A stretch of DNA of 64,000 nucleotides from Euphorbia lathyris (lineage: Eukaryota > Streptophyta > Magnoliopsida > Malpighiales > Euphorbiaceae), in the NCBI RefSeq assembly GCF_963576675.1, contig NC_088916.1:20993501-21057500 (forward strand). The letters are read 5' to 3'. Under the pieces are notes generated by a model, which was not told the DNA's origin, made no database searches, and saw only the letters and a program-made list of their open reading frames with translations. Positions 21,701-32,235 of this stretch are shown here, in pieces; position 1 is the first letter of the stretch, and each line of letters begins with the position of its first letter. The position numbers were made by a program, and so were the translations under genes.

Positions 21701-24135
21701 ATAGGAAACTTAATGAAGCCACCCAAAAAGATCATTTTCCCTTGCCGTTCATTAACCAAATGTTGGAAAGAATGGCGGGGCATAAATTCTTTTGTACCCT
21801 CGATGGCCTGTCCGGCTACATGCAAATCCCCGTTGATCCTTCGGATCAAGAGAAGACGACATTTACTTGTCCGTATGGGAAATTTGCATATAGGCGGATG
21901 CCGTTTGGGCTTTGTAACGCCCCTGCCACCTTTCAACGGTGCATGACGGCGATATTCTCCGAGATGATTGAAGATTTCATGGATGATTTTTCTGTTTTTG
22001 GATCGTCCTTTGAAATTTGTTTGAACAATCTTGATAAAGTCCTTCAACGTTGTGAGGACACTAATCTCGCTCTAAGTTGGGAAAAGTGTCAATTTATGGT
22101 TCAAGATTGTATCATTTTGGGACACAAGGTGTCCGGGGAAGGAATCACGGTCGATCCGGCCAAGATTGAGGTGATTGAAAAATTACCTCCTCCAATCAAT
22201 GTTAAAGGAATACGGAGTTTCTTAGGCCATGCGGGGTTCTATAGGAGATTCATTAAAGATTTCTCTAAAATAGCAACCCTTTTGACCCAACTCCTCACAA
22301 AGGATGCGGAATTTAGTTTTTCCTCCGAATGTTTGCTTGCATTTAACACGCTAAAGGAAAAACTAGTTAATGCACCCATCATGGTGAAACCCGATTGGAG
22401 TCTTCCCTTTGAACTTATGTGTGATGCGAGTGATTTAGCTGTAGGTGCTTGTTTGGGCCAACGGGTGGATAAAATTCTCCGCCCTATTTATTATGCGAGC
22501 AAAACACTCAATAAAGCCCAACAAAACTATTCCATTACGGAAAAAGAGATGCTTGCTGTAGTTTTTGCTTTCGATAAATTTAGGTCATATCTCGTGTTAT
22601 CCAAAATTATCGTATACACTGACCACGCAGCTCTCAAGTACTTAATGACTAAGCAGGATGCCAAACCACGATTGATACGGTGGATTCTACTCCTACAAGA
22701 ATTTGACATCGAAATTAGGGATAAAAAAGGAGTGGAGAATGTCGTAGCCGACCACCTTTCCCGGTTACAAAGCGAGCAAGCCACATCTCCGGAAGTTGTG
22801 GAGATCAAGGAGACCTTTCCCGACGAAACTCTCTATGCGGTAACACCTTTACCTTGGTATGCCAATATGGCAAACTACAAAGCCGGTAATATTCTTCCCC
22901 CACACCTTACTTACGAGCAACGTAGGAAGTTCTTTCATGACGCTAAGAACTATTTTTGGGAAGAGCCCTACTTGTTTAAATCTTGTGCTGATAATGTCAT
23001 TCGTAGGTGCATACCGGAAGATGAGGTAAATCATGTGTTGCATATGTGTCACACCCAAGAGCCGGGGGGCCACTTCGGCCCTAGTCGGACTATGGAGAAG
23101 GTTCTACAATGTGGCTTTTATTGGCCTACCTTGTCCAAGGATTCCCAAGACTTCATCAAATCATGTGACGCTTGTCAGCGGAGTGGGAACATCTCCCGTA
23201 AACATGAAATGCTCCAACAAGGGATCCTAGTTTGCGAACTTTTTGATGTTTGGGGGATAGACTTTATGGGACCTTTCCCTAAGTCGCATAACAACGCCTA
23301 CATTCTTGTGGCGGTTGACTATGTCTCCAAATGGGTGGAGGCCGTTGCATTACCCTCAAACGACTCTAAGGTAGTAGGGAAATTCATAAAGAAGAACATC
23401 TTTACTCGGTTTGGAACCCCTCGAGCTATCATTAGTGATGGGGGCTCCCACTTTTGCAACCGCCACTTCGATCAACTATTACATAAATACGGGGTTGCAC
23501 ACCGAGTTTCCACCCCCTACCATCCGCAAACTAGTGGACAGGTCGAGGTTTCTAACCGTGAACTAAAACGAATCTTGGAAAAAACGGTTAGTGCCTCTAG
23601 GAAAGACTGGAGCCTAAAGCTCGACGACGCCCTCTGGGCCTACCGCAGGGCGTTTAAAACGCCTATCGGGATGTCTCCTTATCGTTTAGTTTTCGGGAAA
23701 TCATATCATTTACCGGTGGAATTAGAACATAAGGCCTATTGGGCTCTGAAATTTTTAAATTTTGATATGCAGGCCACGGGGGACCAACGTCTCCTCCAAC
23801 TCAATACCCTTGATGAACTTCGTCTCGGTTCGTACGAAAATGCCAAGATTTACAAAGAACGTATGAAGAAATGGCACGACAAGCACGTGCAAATCAAGGA
23901 ATTCAACAAAGGGGACCAAGTCCTTCTATATAATTCTCGCCTCCGCCTATTCCCAGGAAAATTAAAGAGTCGATGGTCGGGACCGTACACCGTTATCAAT
24001 GCCCACTCATTCGGAGCGGTCGACATCTAAGGTTCCGACAACGAAACCCACCGGGTGAACGGCCACCATCTGAAAATCTACTGCGGGGGCACTTTTCCAC
24101 AACACGGCGAAACCACATTCCTCAAAACACCATAA
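18765..24135 (+). pseudogene. ATH gag-pol polyprotein, one frameshift and one late stop
   Basis: The natural start is the ATG at 18765 (MHTRSRSDTLVPIDLEIE). That frame ends at 18986, and a one-base shift leads into a single 1,700-codon frame (18928-24030). In that frame the gag core ([26 protein letters not shown]) is at about residues 60-215. A zinc knuckle ([13 protein letters not shown]) is near 264, and the protease ([21 protein letters not shown]) near 575-650. Reverse transcriptase with FMDDFSVFG is near 1016, RNase H ([12 protein letters not shown]) near 1160, and integrase zinc finger and DDE core ([27 protein letters not shown]) at about 1368-1540. There is no chromodomain, which with the RT and PBS motifs points to the Athila/Tat branch. 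A TAA at 24028-24030 cuts off the last 35 codons (RVNGHHLKIYCGG), which remain readable to 24135. The enzymes look otherwise complete. Confidence 0.93.
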
Positions 24136-25608
24136 GCATGCACACATCACGAGAAAGTCGAGCTACTCCGACTCTAAACGTAGCCTCGATTTGCGTTCCT
24201 CAAACCCTTTGTATATATGTATCATATCTGTTTGTTCCTTTTAGGCACTATCCCTATTTTCTTCAATTAAAATCAATGAAAAACAAATCCCATCCTAATC
24301 CAAAATGCTTACGCGGGGCGTACACGCCGTCACGCCCCGCGCATCAGTCTCTGTTGCAATTGTGACTAACCACGTGAGGCGCCCCTCTTAAAAGTTTTGT
24401 TATTTGTCCTTAAAATAAAAAGACGGAACACAAAGGATCGGTTTTAGTGAGAAATTTTAGTCTTAATTTTGAAGTTCTAGAATTTATGCAAAGCCTAGGT
24501 TTATACTAAACAAAAGCATTGAGTCCTAACCCACATGTCATCTCCATAATGAAATTTAAAAAGGCAATAAAAACGGGATGTTTGAAAGTTTAGCGAAGAC
24601 TCGATAGTACACAATTTAAGCCCGAAATTTTGTGAGGTAATTTTGAGCCTAAAGGAGTTTGTACGAGAACTCTATTTCTTTCACAATTTTTTTAGAGCTT
24701 TGACTTCACTTGACTCATAGAGTTTGCATCTAATACCGGGTTAAGTACACCTATTTTGGTTAAAATGGCAATAGATGATAAAACGAACCCACTTAGTTTA
24801 ATTCTTTTCTTAATTTATTTTTCTCATTTTCATCAACCTCTAGGAAACCCCCTTGAGCCTACTAACCGACTTTTCTTGTTAATACCCTCTTTAACAATTA
24901 ACCCTTTTTCCTCTTGTTTAAATACCAACAAAATCAATTCGCACCCGAAATAAGCCAAGGCCTTGATAAGTAAGCACCATAAGCTTTCGAAATCGTTTTT
25001 GTGCCGCTCTCAAAACAAAAAGAAAAAGAAGAACACAATAAAGAGCAAAAGGCATTCTCAAGCTCCACCCAAGCAATTTCGAGTTATATTTTACAAACTC
25101 ACCAAGGCCAAAATAAAATACGGTGCGATCACTAAAATGGTATTTAAACTCGAGTTTCTAAAAATTAACCACTAAAAAGCCACCCACATTACAACCCCCC
25201 TCCGGGTTCATTTTTAATATTGTCTAAAAAATAACATAGGAGGAAAAACCCGGATGAAAATGCAAACTCAAAGTGATCTCGAGTAAGTGCAAAGAAGAGT
25301 GCTAAAACACCGACCCACCAAAGTTTGAGCGTAAGAGTGAAATCCCTTGGTGAGGTACTATCGGATTCTCAAAAGATAATCGGCCCCCGTTAATATTGCC
25401 TATTAATTTTGATCATGGGGGTTTCAAACAAGTTTTGGTCACTCGATTGTTTGCGTAGGTACTTACCGAAAACTTTGCATAAAACTTTAACTTTGAAATC
25501 ACGCACTTGGTAAAACCAACCGACGGTTTGTTTCTTAATAATCTCAATCCCTTGTCTTTCGATTTCTTTTACTTGAGGACAAGTAAAACTTTAAAGTTCG
25601 AGGAGGTT
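24136..25608 (+). other. ATH post-pol non-coding region and polypurine tract
   Basis: 1.47 kb with no long frame where other Athila elements carry an env-like ORF. It contains an inverted CpG-rich pair at 24307-24343. It ends in TTTAAAGTTCGAGGAGGTT, the purine-rich primer site next to the 3' LTR. Confidence 0.75.
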
Positions 25609-27428
25609 TGATAGGGGTATTTTACCCCTATCTTTTAGCGTGATTTACGGATTAATTTTAGAAGAAATAAATAAGTTTAATTGCAAAAATAGAGTGTTTT
25701 AATAAAATAACGAAATAAAAATAAATTCCGTACTTTCGGTTAATTTTCCGTATTTTTTTTATTAATATTAGAAAATAAAACGTCAAGCTAACTCGGCTCT
25801 CGAGAATTGTATTTCAGGTACGAGCAAGAAGTGAAAATCCACCCATACACGCGGGGCGCATCATTCCTCACGCGAGGCGTGAAACACCGGATCATAAATA
25901 ATTGACTTATCCACAAGCACCACGTGGGATCTAGTCATCAATACGCGCGGCGTGTACCACCATACGCGAGGCGTGGAACATGTGTCAGAAATGATTAACC
26001 TAATCCTGAAAGTCAGACTGCACGGTCTCCCTGAGTCAACTATCCATACGCGGGACGTACCACCTTACACGCGGGGCGTGTAAGGAAGTTCCTCAATACA
26101 AAAAGCTCAGAGACTCATTTACGTGGGGCGTGCTTCAGCTACGCGCGGCGTAAAAGACCCAATTCAAGCAATAAAATCTCAGAAACTCAAACACGCGAGG
26201 CGCATCCCAGTCTACGCGGGGCGTGTTTGAGACAATAAGATCTGGAATTGGTCCATATGCAGGAGATTTCTGACGGAATGGGAAAACACGCGGGGCGTTC
26301 CACACCCTACGCGAGGCGTGTTATGGGAATTCTGCACAAAATCATGCTCCTCCATGCTTGCACCTTGTGGAATTACAATTTTACCCCTAGCTTGATGTGT
26401 ATAAATAAGAGTGACTAGCACTCATTACAAACACACCTTGTAACATATACCTTCTTGAGATTAAACTCTTGTCATTTTTAGTTTTAGATTTTGTTTTTAG
26501 GCTTTATATAGCCAAACTCTTTCACCTTGAGCGCTTGTTCGTTGATTCCGGCATTCCATCAAAGTTCCGCTCCATCTCCGTGCACCAAGCTCGAAAGCTC
26601 CACCATCCAAGTCCTAAAAGACGGCTTTGATTCCGGTTAGCTAGTTCCGAGGGTGGATTCTTCCCTTTACACTTGCTAATTAGCTTGTACTCATCCTATG
26701 TACTAGGCTTGGTTGTAATTCATATTTACATTCTCCATATTTATAATTTATGATTCATAATCTTCTTTTCTATATATGTGTTGATGTTTGTTACTTGTTT
26801 TGATATTTGTAATTGATTATTGTGTAGGAGAACACGATTTCCGACGCCATTCGGGCTATCTTTAGGGATTCATATAGGTGTTGCCTTACCGGAAGTGACG
26901 CTCCGGAAACCGTAGGAATTGACAAGCCACAAAACTTACGGGCCCTAATTTTTGGTCCCTAGCATTAGACACGCCTTGACTAGGAACCACGTAGTCTAAG
27001 TACTTCATGGGTCGGTCACACTATACGTAGTCGTCATTGCAAAAACAAACCATCAACCGTATAAACACTAGAAGTCGTTATTTGTCATATTTATAACTTA
27101 TCGCATCCACATCATTTCATAGAGTTTCGTTATATAAATTCGCATCACCCGTAGTTAGGAGTAGTTTGTAGTTGGACCCCATATCAACCTCAAAGTATTC
27201 ACCGCTTAAATAACGTATAAAACCGAGTCGTTTAATACTTGCAGTTATAAATCCCGTGGATTCGATACCCGGTCTTAACCGAATTATTACTTGATACGAC
27301 GGGGTACACTTGCCCCTAAGTAGTGACGTCTAGTAAAGATAGAGCATTTAGAAAGATCATATCCATACCCATAGCACATTCACATCACGATACATTCATA
27401 AACCGCTACACTAGACGGCACGCCATCA
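25609..27428 (+). repeat. ATH 3' LTR
   Basis: 1,820 bp, nearly the same as 16788-18605, starting TGATAGGGG and ending CGCCATCA, followed by the TSD GTATC. It keeps CG in several motif copies where the 5' LTR has TG. Confidence 0.95.
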
Positions 27429-27566
27429 GTATCTCATCCCAAAGCATTCCTGGTAATCATTCCTTATCCACATGTTTTTTAATTTATGTTTTTACTCTTT
27501 GCAATATATTTAATACTGAATTCTCATGAAATGTTATGTTTCAAACCCCAAAATACATCTCTAGCC

Positions 27567-28019
27567 ATGGCTACTGTTAGGGTTCCACTTGACAGATATT
27601 TAACTCAAACACTAGAAACACTTCACTTGCTAAATTTTGTTTCCCGGACCACTGTCGGAAACAGAAATTTCATAACCACTGTCTCTTTCATGTACAAGAG
27701 AGTAGACACTGAGCTTGCATGCTATCATACCATAATCAGTGAGCCATCAGCATCTGAACCAAAAGCTCTTTAGGATGCTTGTAAGAAGGCACTGGACTTT
27801 CTTAAGGTACAATACAAATTGATTTATGAAGACTACAGCCACATTGAACTAGAGAGGGTTGATAGCATTAATGATGCAATCTTTGCAATGCAAATGTATG
27901 AAGAAAGGAGAGATTTTGAAATAAAGAAAAAATTATCCAAGTATGTAATGAAGAAAAACATTACAGTACTTAGTCGGCTAGACCAAATATATAGTGCTGC
28001 AATAGATTCACTCGAATAG
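27567..28019 (+). pseudogene. Small dsRBD-like/coiled-coil protein, copy with an in-frame stop
   Basis: From the ATG at 27567 (MATVRVPLDRYLTQTLETL) one frame runs to 28019, broken only by TAG at 27771-27773; one base change (for example from CAG) would explain it. The encoded product would be 149 residues plus the stop position. The first half has a helix, strand-rich middle, then an Ala-containing helix (DACKKALDFLKVQYKLI), the general layout of a double-stranded-RNA-binding fold; this is a weak resemblance, not a recognised family. The second half (EERRDFEIKKKLSKYVMKK) is likely a coiled coil. It lies 160 bases upstream of a similar small gene. ATH sits in its apparent 5' UTR. A truncated copy of this locus, with the same TAG, is at 47347. 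Confidence 0.6.
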
Positions 28020-28178
28020 ACATGTATTAGGGCTTTTTTTATGACTAGGAGTTGGTTGTTGTTTGATGAAAATAGTAACTATTAATATAAATCATATTTT
28101 CTTGTTCTCTTTTTATGTTTACTTTATGTCTTGTATTAATATTTGACCTTTTGGTTTGTTATATAACCGATTATTTAG

Positions 28179-28634
28179 ATGAATACCGTTGTTACATTCC
28201 GAAAAGCGGATATATTGAAGGAGGCAGTTCGGCAACTCTCTTTGAGAGAGCCAGTAAACGATCTCGCTATGGAGAATACTGAGAATTTTGATTTTCCACA
28301 CAAGCACATATGTGGAACAACCCTCTTCTTCGATGTGCACCCAACTCAGATTAGATTCACGGGTGAAAGCTGTATTTCACAGAGTGTAGCAATAGAGAAG
28401 GCTGCAATAGAATGTCTGAGATATCTCCGTATTCATAAAGGAGTTGAGATTATGGACTACAATTATGCTGAATATGAGCAGAAGAAGAGTAACATAACCC
28501 AATTGATAAGAGGATTAGATGAATCAAGTACGAACCGTAGGCTAGCATACAAAGAAAAGAAAACTGAAATCAGAGCATGTTTTAATAGGGCTTTTGCCGA
28601 ACTTGATCAAATAAGGGAAATATTGTATGGGTAG
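28179..28634 (+). CDS. Small dsRBD-like/coiled-coil protein (151 aa)
   Basis: An intact frame from the ATG at 28179. Residues about 10-80 run helix (KADILKEAVRQLSLRE), strands (NFDFPHKHICGTTLFFDV, IRFTGESC), then a helix with ISQSVAIEKAAIECLRYLR, which resembles the small-residue and Ala-rich second helix of dsRNA-binding domains. I infer this only from pattern. Residues about 95-150 are charged and likely coiled (YAEYEQKKSNITQLIRGLDE, YKEKKTEIRACF). Its layout parallels the product of 27567-28019 (ECLRYLRI...DYNYAEYE versus KALDFLKV...DYSHIELE), so the two are probably ancient tandem paralogues. An exact-length copy is at 47801-48256. Function unknown. Confidence 0.6.
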   Translation: MNTVVTFRKADILKEAVRQLSLREPVNDLAMENTENFDFPHKHICGTTLFFDVHPTQIRFTGESCISQSVAIEKAAIECLRYLRIHKGVEIMDYNYAEYEQKKSNITQLIRGLDESSTNRRLAYKEKKTEIRACFNRAFAELDQIREILYG

Positions 28635-29044
28635 AAGTAGATTTAAGAGAATCTCGTGTTAGTTTTCAAGTTTTTACTTGATTATCCGTTTTGTATTTGA
28701 ACAATTTAAAATTACTTTATGGCAAACTACGTTATAATTTTTACTTTGTTCGTGTTAGTCTTGTTAACATATGAAGTCTGGATTACTCTTGCCCAAGATG
28801 CTTATCCTTCACAGTTTCACATTCACAATTCACTATGGCTTACGCTTGCCCAAGATGCAAATCACTTCTTAATGAATTTGAATGAATTTGAAATATGTGA
28901 AAAACGAAAAAATTGAAAAAGAAAGGCAACAGATGGGGAAAATGTGAAAATGCAAGAAACAGAATAATAAAAATACGTGAAAACTAAAATCATTAAAAAC
29001 AAGAAAAATGCAGAAAATAGAAAAACGGGGAAACAGGAAAAATG
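28635..29044. other. Spacer between the small gene and SIR-B
   Basis: Probable 3' UTR and AT-rich spacer. It contains a doubled ACTCTTGCCCAAGATGC-type sequence at about 28784 and 28842. The last five bases, 29040-29044, are the SIR-B target duplication AAATG. Confidence 0.5.
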
Positions 29045-30386
29045 TGTTGAAACACCTTTCCACATAATTTTGATTTGACAAAATTGTTTAAGTATAATTA
29101 AAATATATTCTAAACACACTAAGTTTAAATGCTTTGATTTATTCTACTAATGTGTTTGTTCAATGTTGAGTTAAATTGTTTATAAGACACAAGATTAAAA
29201 GGCCCAAGCCACATACGGAAGTCAAAGCCCAAGTCAAACAGTTTAAGGCAACTCGGCCCGCTTATGTCAAAACGATGTCGTTATGTACAAAACGCAGCTC
29301 AGCAAGAGAAGGATCTAGAAGACCTTCAAGGAGCAACTTCGGAACGAAGCTGCTGGGTTGATTCGACAAACAGTACAAGACAGCAGCTGGCTAAGAACAA
29401 CTTCCAGACAAAGTATTTCTACTTTGGGTAAAGTTCAGAAGACACAGTATGCTGTCTAGTTGACATTACCATAAATGGAGAGACACTCTGCCGAGCTGAC
29501 AAAAAGCTGACCGATGACAGAAGATACACAAATCTGATTGGCCGAGAGCTCTGAGCAAGTCAGGATGACAACGACAGGAAGTCGTTTCCCTCCAACGGTT
29601 ATTTCGAAATTCGAAATGACCGATGCCTCAGACGTCTCTATAAATAGTGCCATCAATTGCTTCATTCAACAGAGAACTTGATCAAGCCATTACGCTGACC
29701 AAATTTCTACGCAAAGTTCTCCAAGCAAAAGCAAAGCAATCTTACACTATATTTCATATCTTTTGTGTAAAAGTCTAGAGTGATTATTCAATCATCTAAG
29801 GTGTCTTAGCAATCATTGTTTAGGACAAACACTTATCATTTCTAGAGATTAGAAAGGAGAGGCTGAGTACTCGGTTATAGTACTCAGCGAGAGATTAGGA
29901 TTGAGTAGAGGTATAGAGGAAGGTACTCTTGTTATACTCAGTTGCTAAGATTGTAAAAGGTTTGATGCTCTACCGTTAAAGAGCTCAGTAGAGAATTCGA
30001 AATCTCGGAACGTGTTCCGGGGACAGGACATAGGCTTAGAGGCCGAACCTGGATAAATCTGCTGAGTAACATATTTCTAACATTTAACTCCTTTATATAT
30101 TTATTGCTTGCTTAAACAAAAACTGACCAAGTAAAGAGGTCAAGCTGAGTTGTGCGCGTTGAATATCCGAGCTCAGGAATAGACTCTAAGTGCTATCTCC
30201 TGACTCAAGTAAAGAAACTGACCTAGTCACTAGTTGACTAAGCCAGTATCTTGCTATTCACTCAGCGCCGCTGTCCAAACCTTTTTCTCACGAAAAAGAA
30301 GTCTGCCCTAGCTTAAATTTTTTTGAATAGTTCCTAACCCCCCCCCCCCCTTGGAACTATACTTGTAACGTTATAAGGGACCAACA
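29045..30386 (+). repeat. SIR-B 5' LTR (1,342 bp)
   Basis: Begins TGTTGAAACACC and ends GGGACCAACA. CTATAAATAG at 29638-29647 is the likely LTR promoter. Near the inner end, ATAGTTCC (30327) and GGAACTAT (30353) can pair over a C-run. Confidence 0.94.
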
Positions 30387-30388
30387 AG

Positions 30389-30400
30389 TGGTATCAGAGC
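30389..30400 (+). other. SIR-B primer binding site (initiator tRNA-Met)
   Basis: TGGTATCAGAGC starts three bases after the LTR end. This is the standard Ty1/copia PBS complementary to the 3' end of plant initiator tRNA-Met. Confidence 0.95.
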
Positions 30401-30448
30401 TTAAAAGCTCACTGTAAAAGGTTTAACCACCTTGAGCTGATCCCCACT

Positions 30449-32191
30449 ATGGGCGAAAACAGCACTCGGTTTCTCCCAGGAAACCAAACAACTCAGATCT
30501 TACCTGAGGGGCTGTCCATTACTCGGCCTCCCCTATTCTTCGGGTCTAACTACACCTTCTGGAAGAATAGGATGAAAAATTTCATTCAGGCTACAAATAT
30601 GAGTGCCTGGCTATCCATAGTCCAAGGTCCATTTGTACCTGTCGAAGTTGTGGCTGGCCAAACAGTTGTTAAAGCTGAGGCCAAATGGACAGAGGATGAT
30701 CTCAAGAAGCTACAAAATCATGCTTCGGCTATAAATATGCTTCACTGTGCGCTCGATGCTGCAGAATATAATAAAATCTCAGGTTGTGAGTCGGCGCAAG
30801 AGATCTGGAAGAAGCTGGAGGTCACCTACGAAGGAACCAATAAAGTAAAGGAGTCCAAGGTGAACCAGCAGATGAGACTGTACGAGCTGTTCGAAATGAA
30901 CAATGATGAGGGTATATCTGACATGAATGCAAGGTTTACTAACATCATCAATGAGCTCAAGAGACTTGGAAAGATCTTCATTGAGGAAGAACAAGTCAAA
31001 AAGATACTCAGGAGTCTTCCTAAAGACTGGCAAGCAAAGAAGACCGCTGTTGAGGAAGCTCAGGACTTAACCACCTACAAATATGACGAACTCATCGGCT
31101 CGTTATTGACCCATGAGATATCAATGAAAAACTTCGAGGTGAAGGAAAAGTCTGAAGACAAGAAGCAGAAATCTCTTGTCATGAAAGTTGACTCCACTGA
31201 TGGGAGCTCAACAGATGATGAGGAGATGGCTATGTTCACAAGGAAGATGAAAAGGCTGTTCAGAAAGAATGACAAATATTCTAAGAAGCCTTACAGAAAG
31301 TTTGATAAGTATAAAGCTGAGTCCAGCGACAGCAAATACAAGAAAGACAATTCAAAGCCCATTACATGCTTTGAATGTCATCAAACTGCGCATATCAAGT
31401 CAAGCTGCCCTACGCTGAGGAAAGATAAGAAGAATGGCAAAAAGGCAATGGTGGCTACATGGAGCGACAGTGGTGAGTCTTCATCAATAGAAGCTGAGGC
31501 CACCGAGTCAGCAAAGATATGCTTCATGGCTGACGAACTTGCTGAGCCGTGCGTCTCTGAGCATGCTGACCCCTCCATTGCATCTGATGATGAGGAGTAA
31601 TCAAATGAGGTAATATCACTTTCTCAGCTCAGAAACGAAATGGGTAATGCCCTGAGTGACCTCTATACACTTGTCAAAAAGTGTAATAAGAAAATTAGAG
31701 CACTCAGCAGGCGCTGTGACGAGGTTGAAGAGGTCAAGCTAAGTGACCTCAGATTCCTTCTTCAGGACAACTCAACTTTGCATGATAATATGGAGATCAT
31801 ACATAAGTCTGTCTCTGAAGTCCAATCAGATTCAAAGAAACTGAGAAAGGACGTCACAAATATCCAGAACCAACTAAAGGTTCAAAACAAAAGAAATATT
31901 CCTCTGAATGCTCAGTACTGAAGTACTGGTCAGCAGAGATGGAATCCCCAGCGGAATGTCCAGTGTGACTTCTGTGGGAAGAAAGGACACACCACAAAGG
32001 TGTGTTGGCACGCTCAGCACTGGGGTGCTGACCAGTCAGTGAGAAATCCTAAATGGAAAGTCAGCTGTGACTTCTGTGGAAAGAATGGCCATACTGTCCA
32101 AGTATGCCGCCATAAAATAAAATATGATGCTTTACCTGTTGAACCTAACATGCAAGGACCCAAAAAGAATTGGGTACCTAAAAGTAACTAG
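30449..32191 (+). pseudogene. SIR-B gag
   Basis: The frame starts at the ATG at 30449 (MGENSTRFLPG). Residues 25-240 form the copia gag domain (NYTFWKNRMKNFIQATNMSA, GCESAQEIWKKLEVTYEG, TYKYDELIGSLLTHEI), followed by a basic/acidic linker. Three CCHC knuckles are visible: CFECHQTAHIKSSC at about 31367, CDFCGKKGHTTKVC at about 31969, and CDFCGKNGHTVQVC at about 32069. A coiled region lies between the first and second. Two in-frame stops (TAA 31598-31600, TGA 31919-31921) are absent at the matching places in SIR-C, so they are later mutations. The TAG at 32189-32191 is shared with SIR-C and is the true gag end. Confidence 0.88.
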
Positions 32192-32235
32192 TTACAATGC
32201 AGGTAAGCCTGAGGTGTGCTGAGAAGTCAAAGATG
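32192..32235 (+). promoter_or_regulatory. gag-pol junction with a conserved splice-donor-like site
   Basis: pol is in the -1 frame relative to gag, and the conserved WYIDS codons begin 47 nt after the first base of the gag TAG in both SIR-B and SIR-C. CAG|GTAAGC at 32200-32208 is a near-perfect splice donor; SIR-C has TAG|GTGAGC at the same place. In SIR-B an ATG at 32197 opens pol, but SIR-C lacks it. Plant copia elements are known to make a spliced gag-only RNA using a donor near the end of gag. Confidence 0.45.

Larger units (their letters stand above)
16788..27428 (+). mobile_element. ATH: Athila-like Ty3/gypsy LTR retrotransposon (10.6 kb)
   Basis: Flanked by the TSD GTATC (16783-16787 and 27429-27433). 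The LTRs are 1,818 and 1,820 bp, beginning TGATAGGGG and ending CGCCATCA. A PBS matching tRNA-Asp follows the 5' LTR, and a purine-rich tract (TTCGAGGAGGTT) precedes the 3' LTR. A nearly intact gag-pol occupies 18765-24135; the 1.5 kb after pol has no env-like frame. Roughly 40 differences between the LTRs by eye (about 2 percent) indicate a fairly recent insertion. Confidence 0.95.

Noticed and set aside
28719..28916. 65-codon frame with a hydrophobic N-terminus, present again at 48341
   Set aside because: It starts with ATG and looks like a signal peptide, but it lies in a probable 3' UTR, contains a doubled DNA segment, and is present twice only because the region was duplicated. There is no support for a real peptide.
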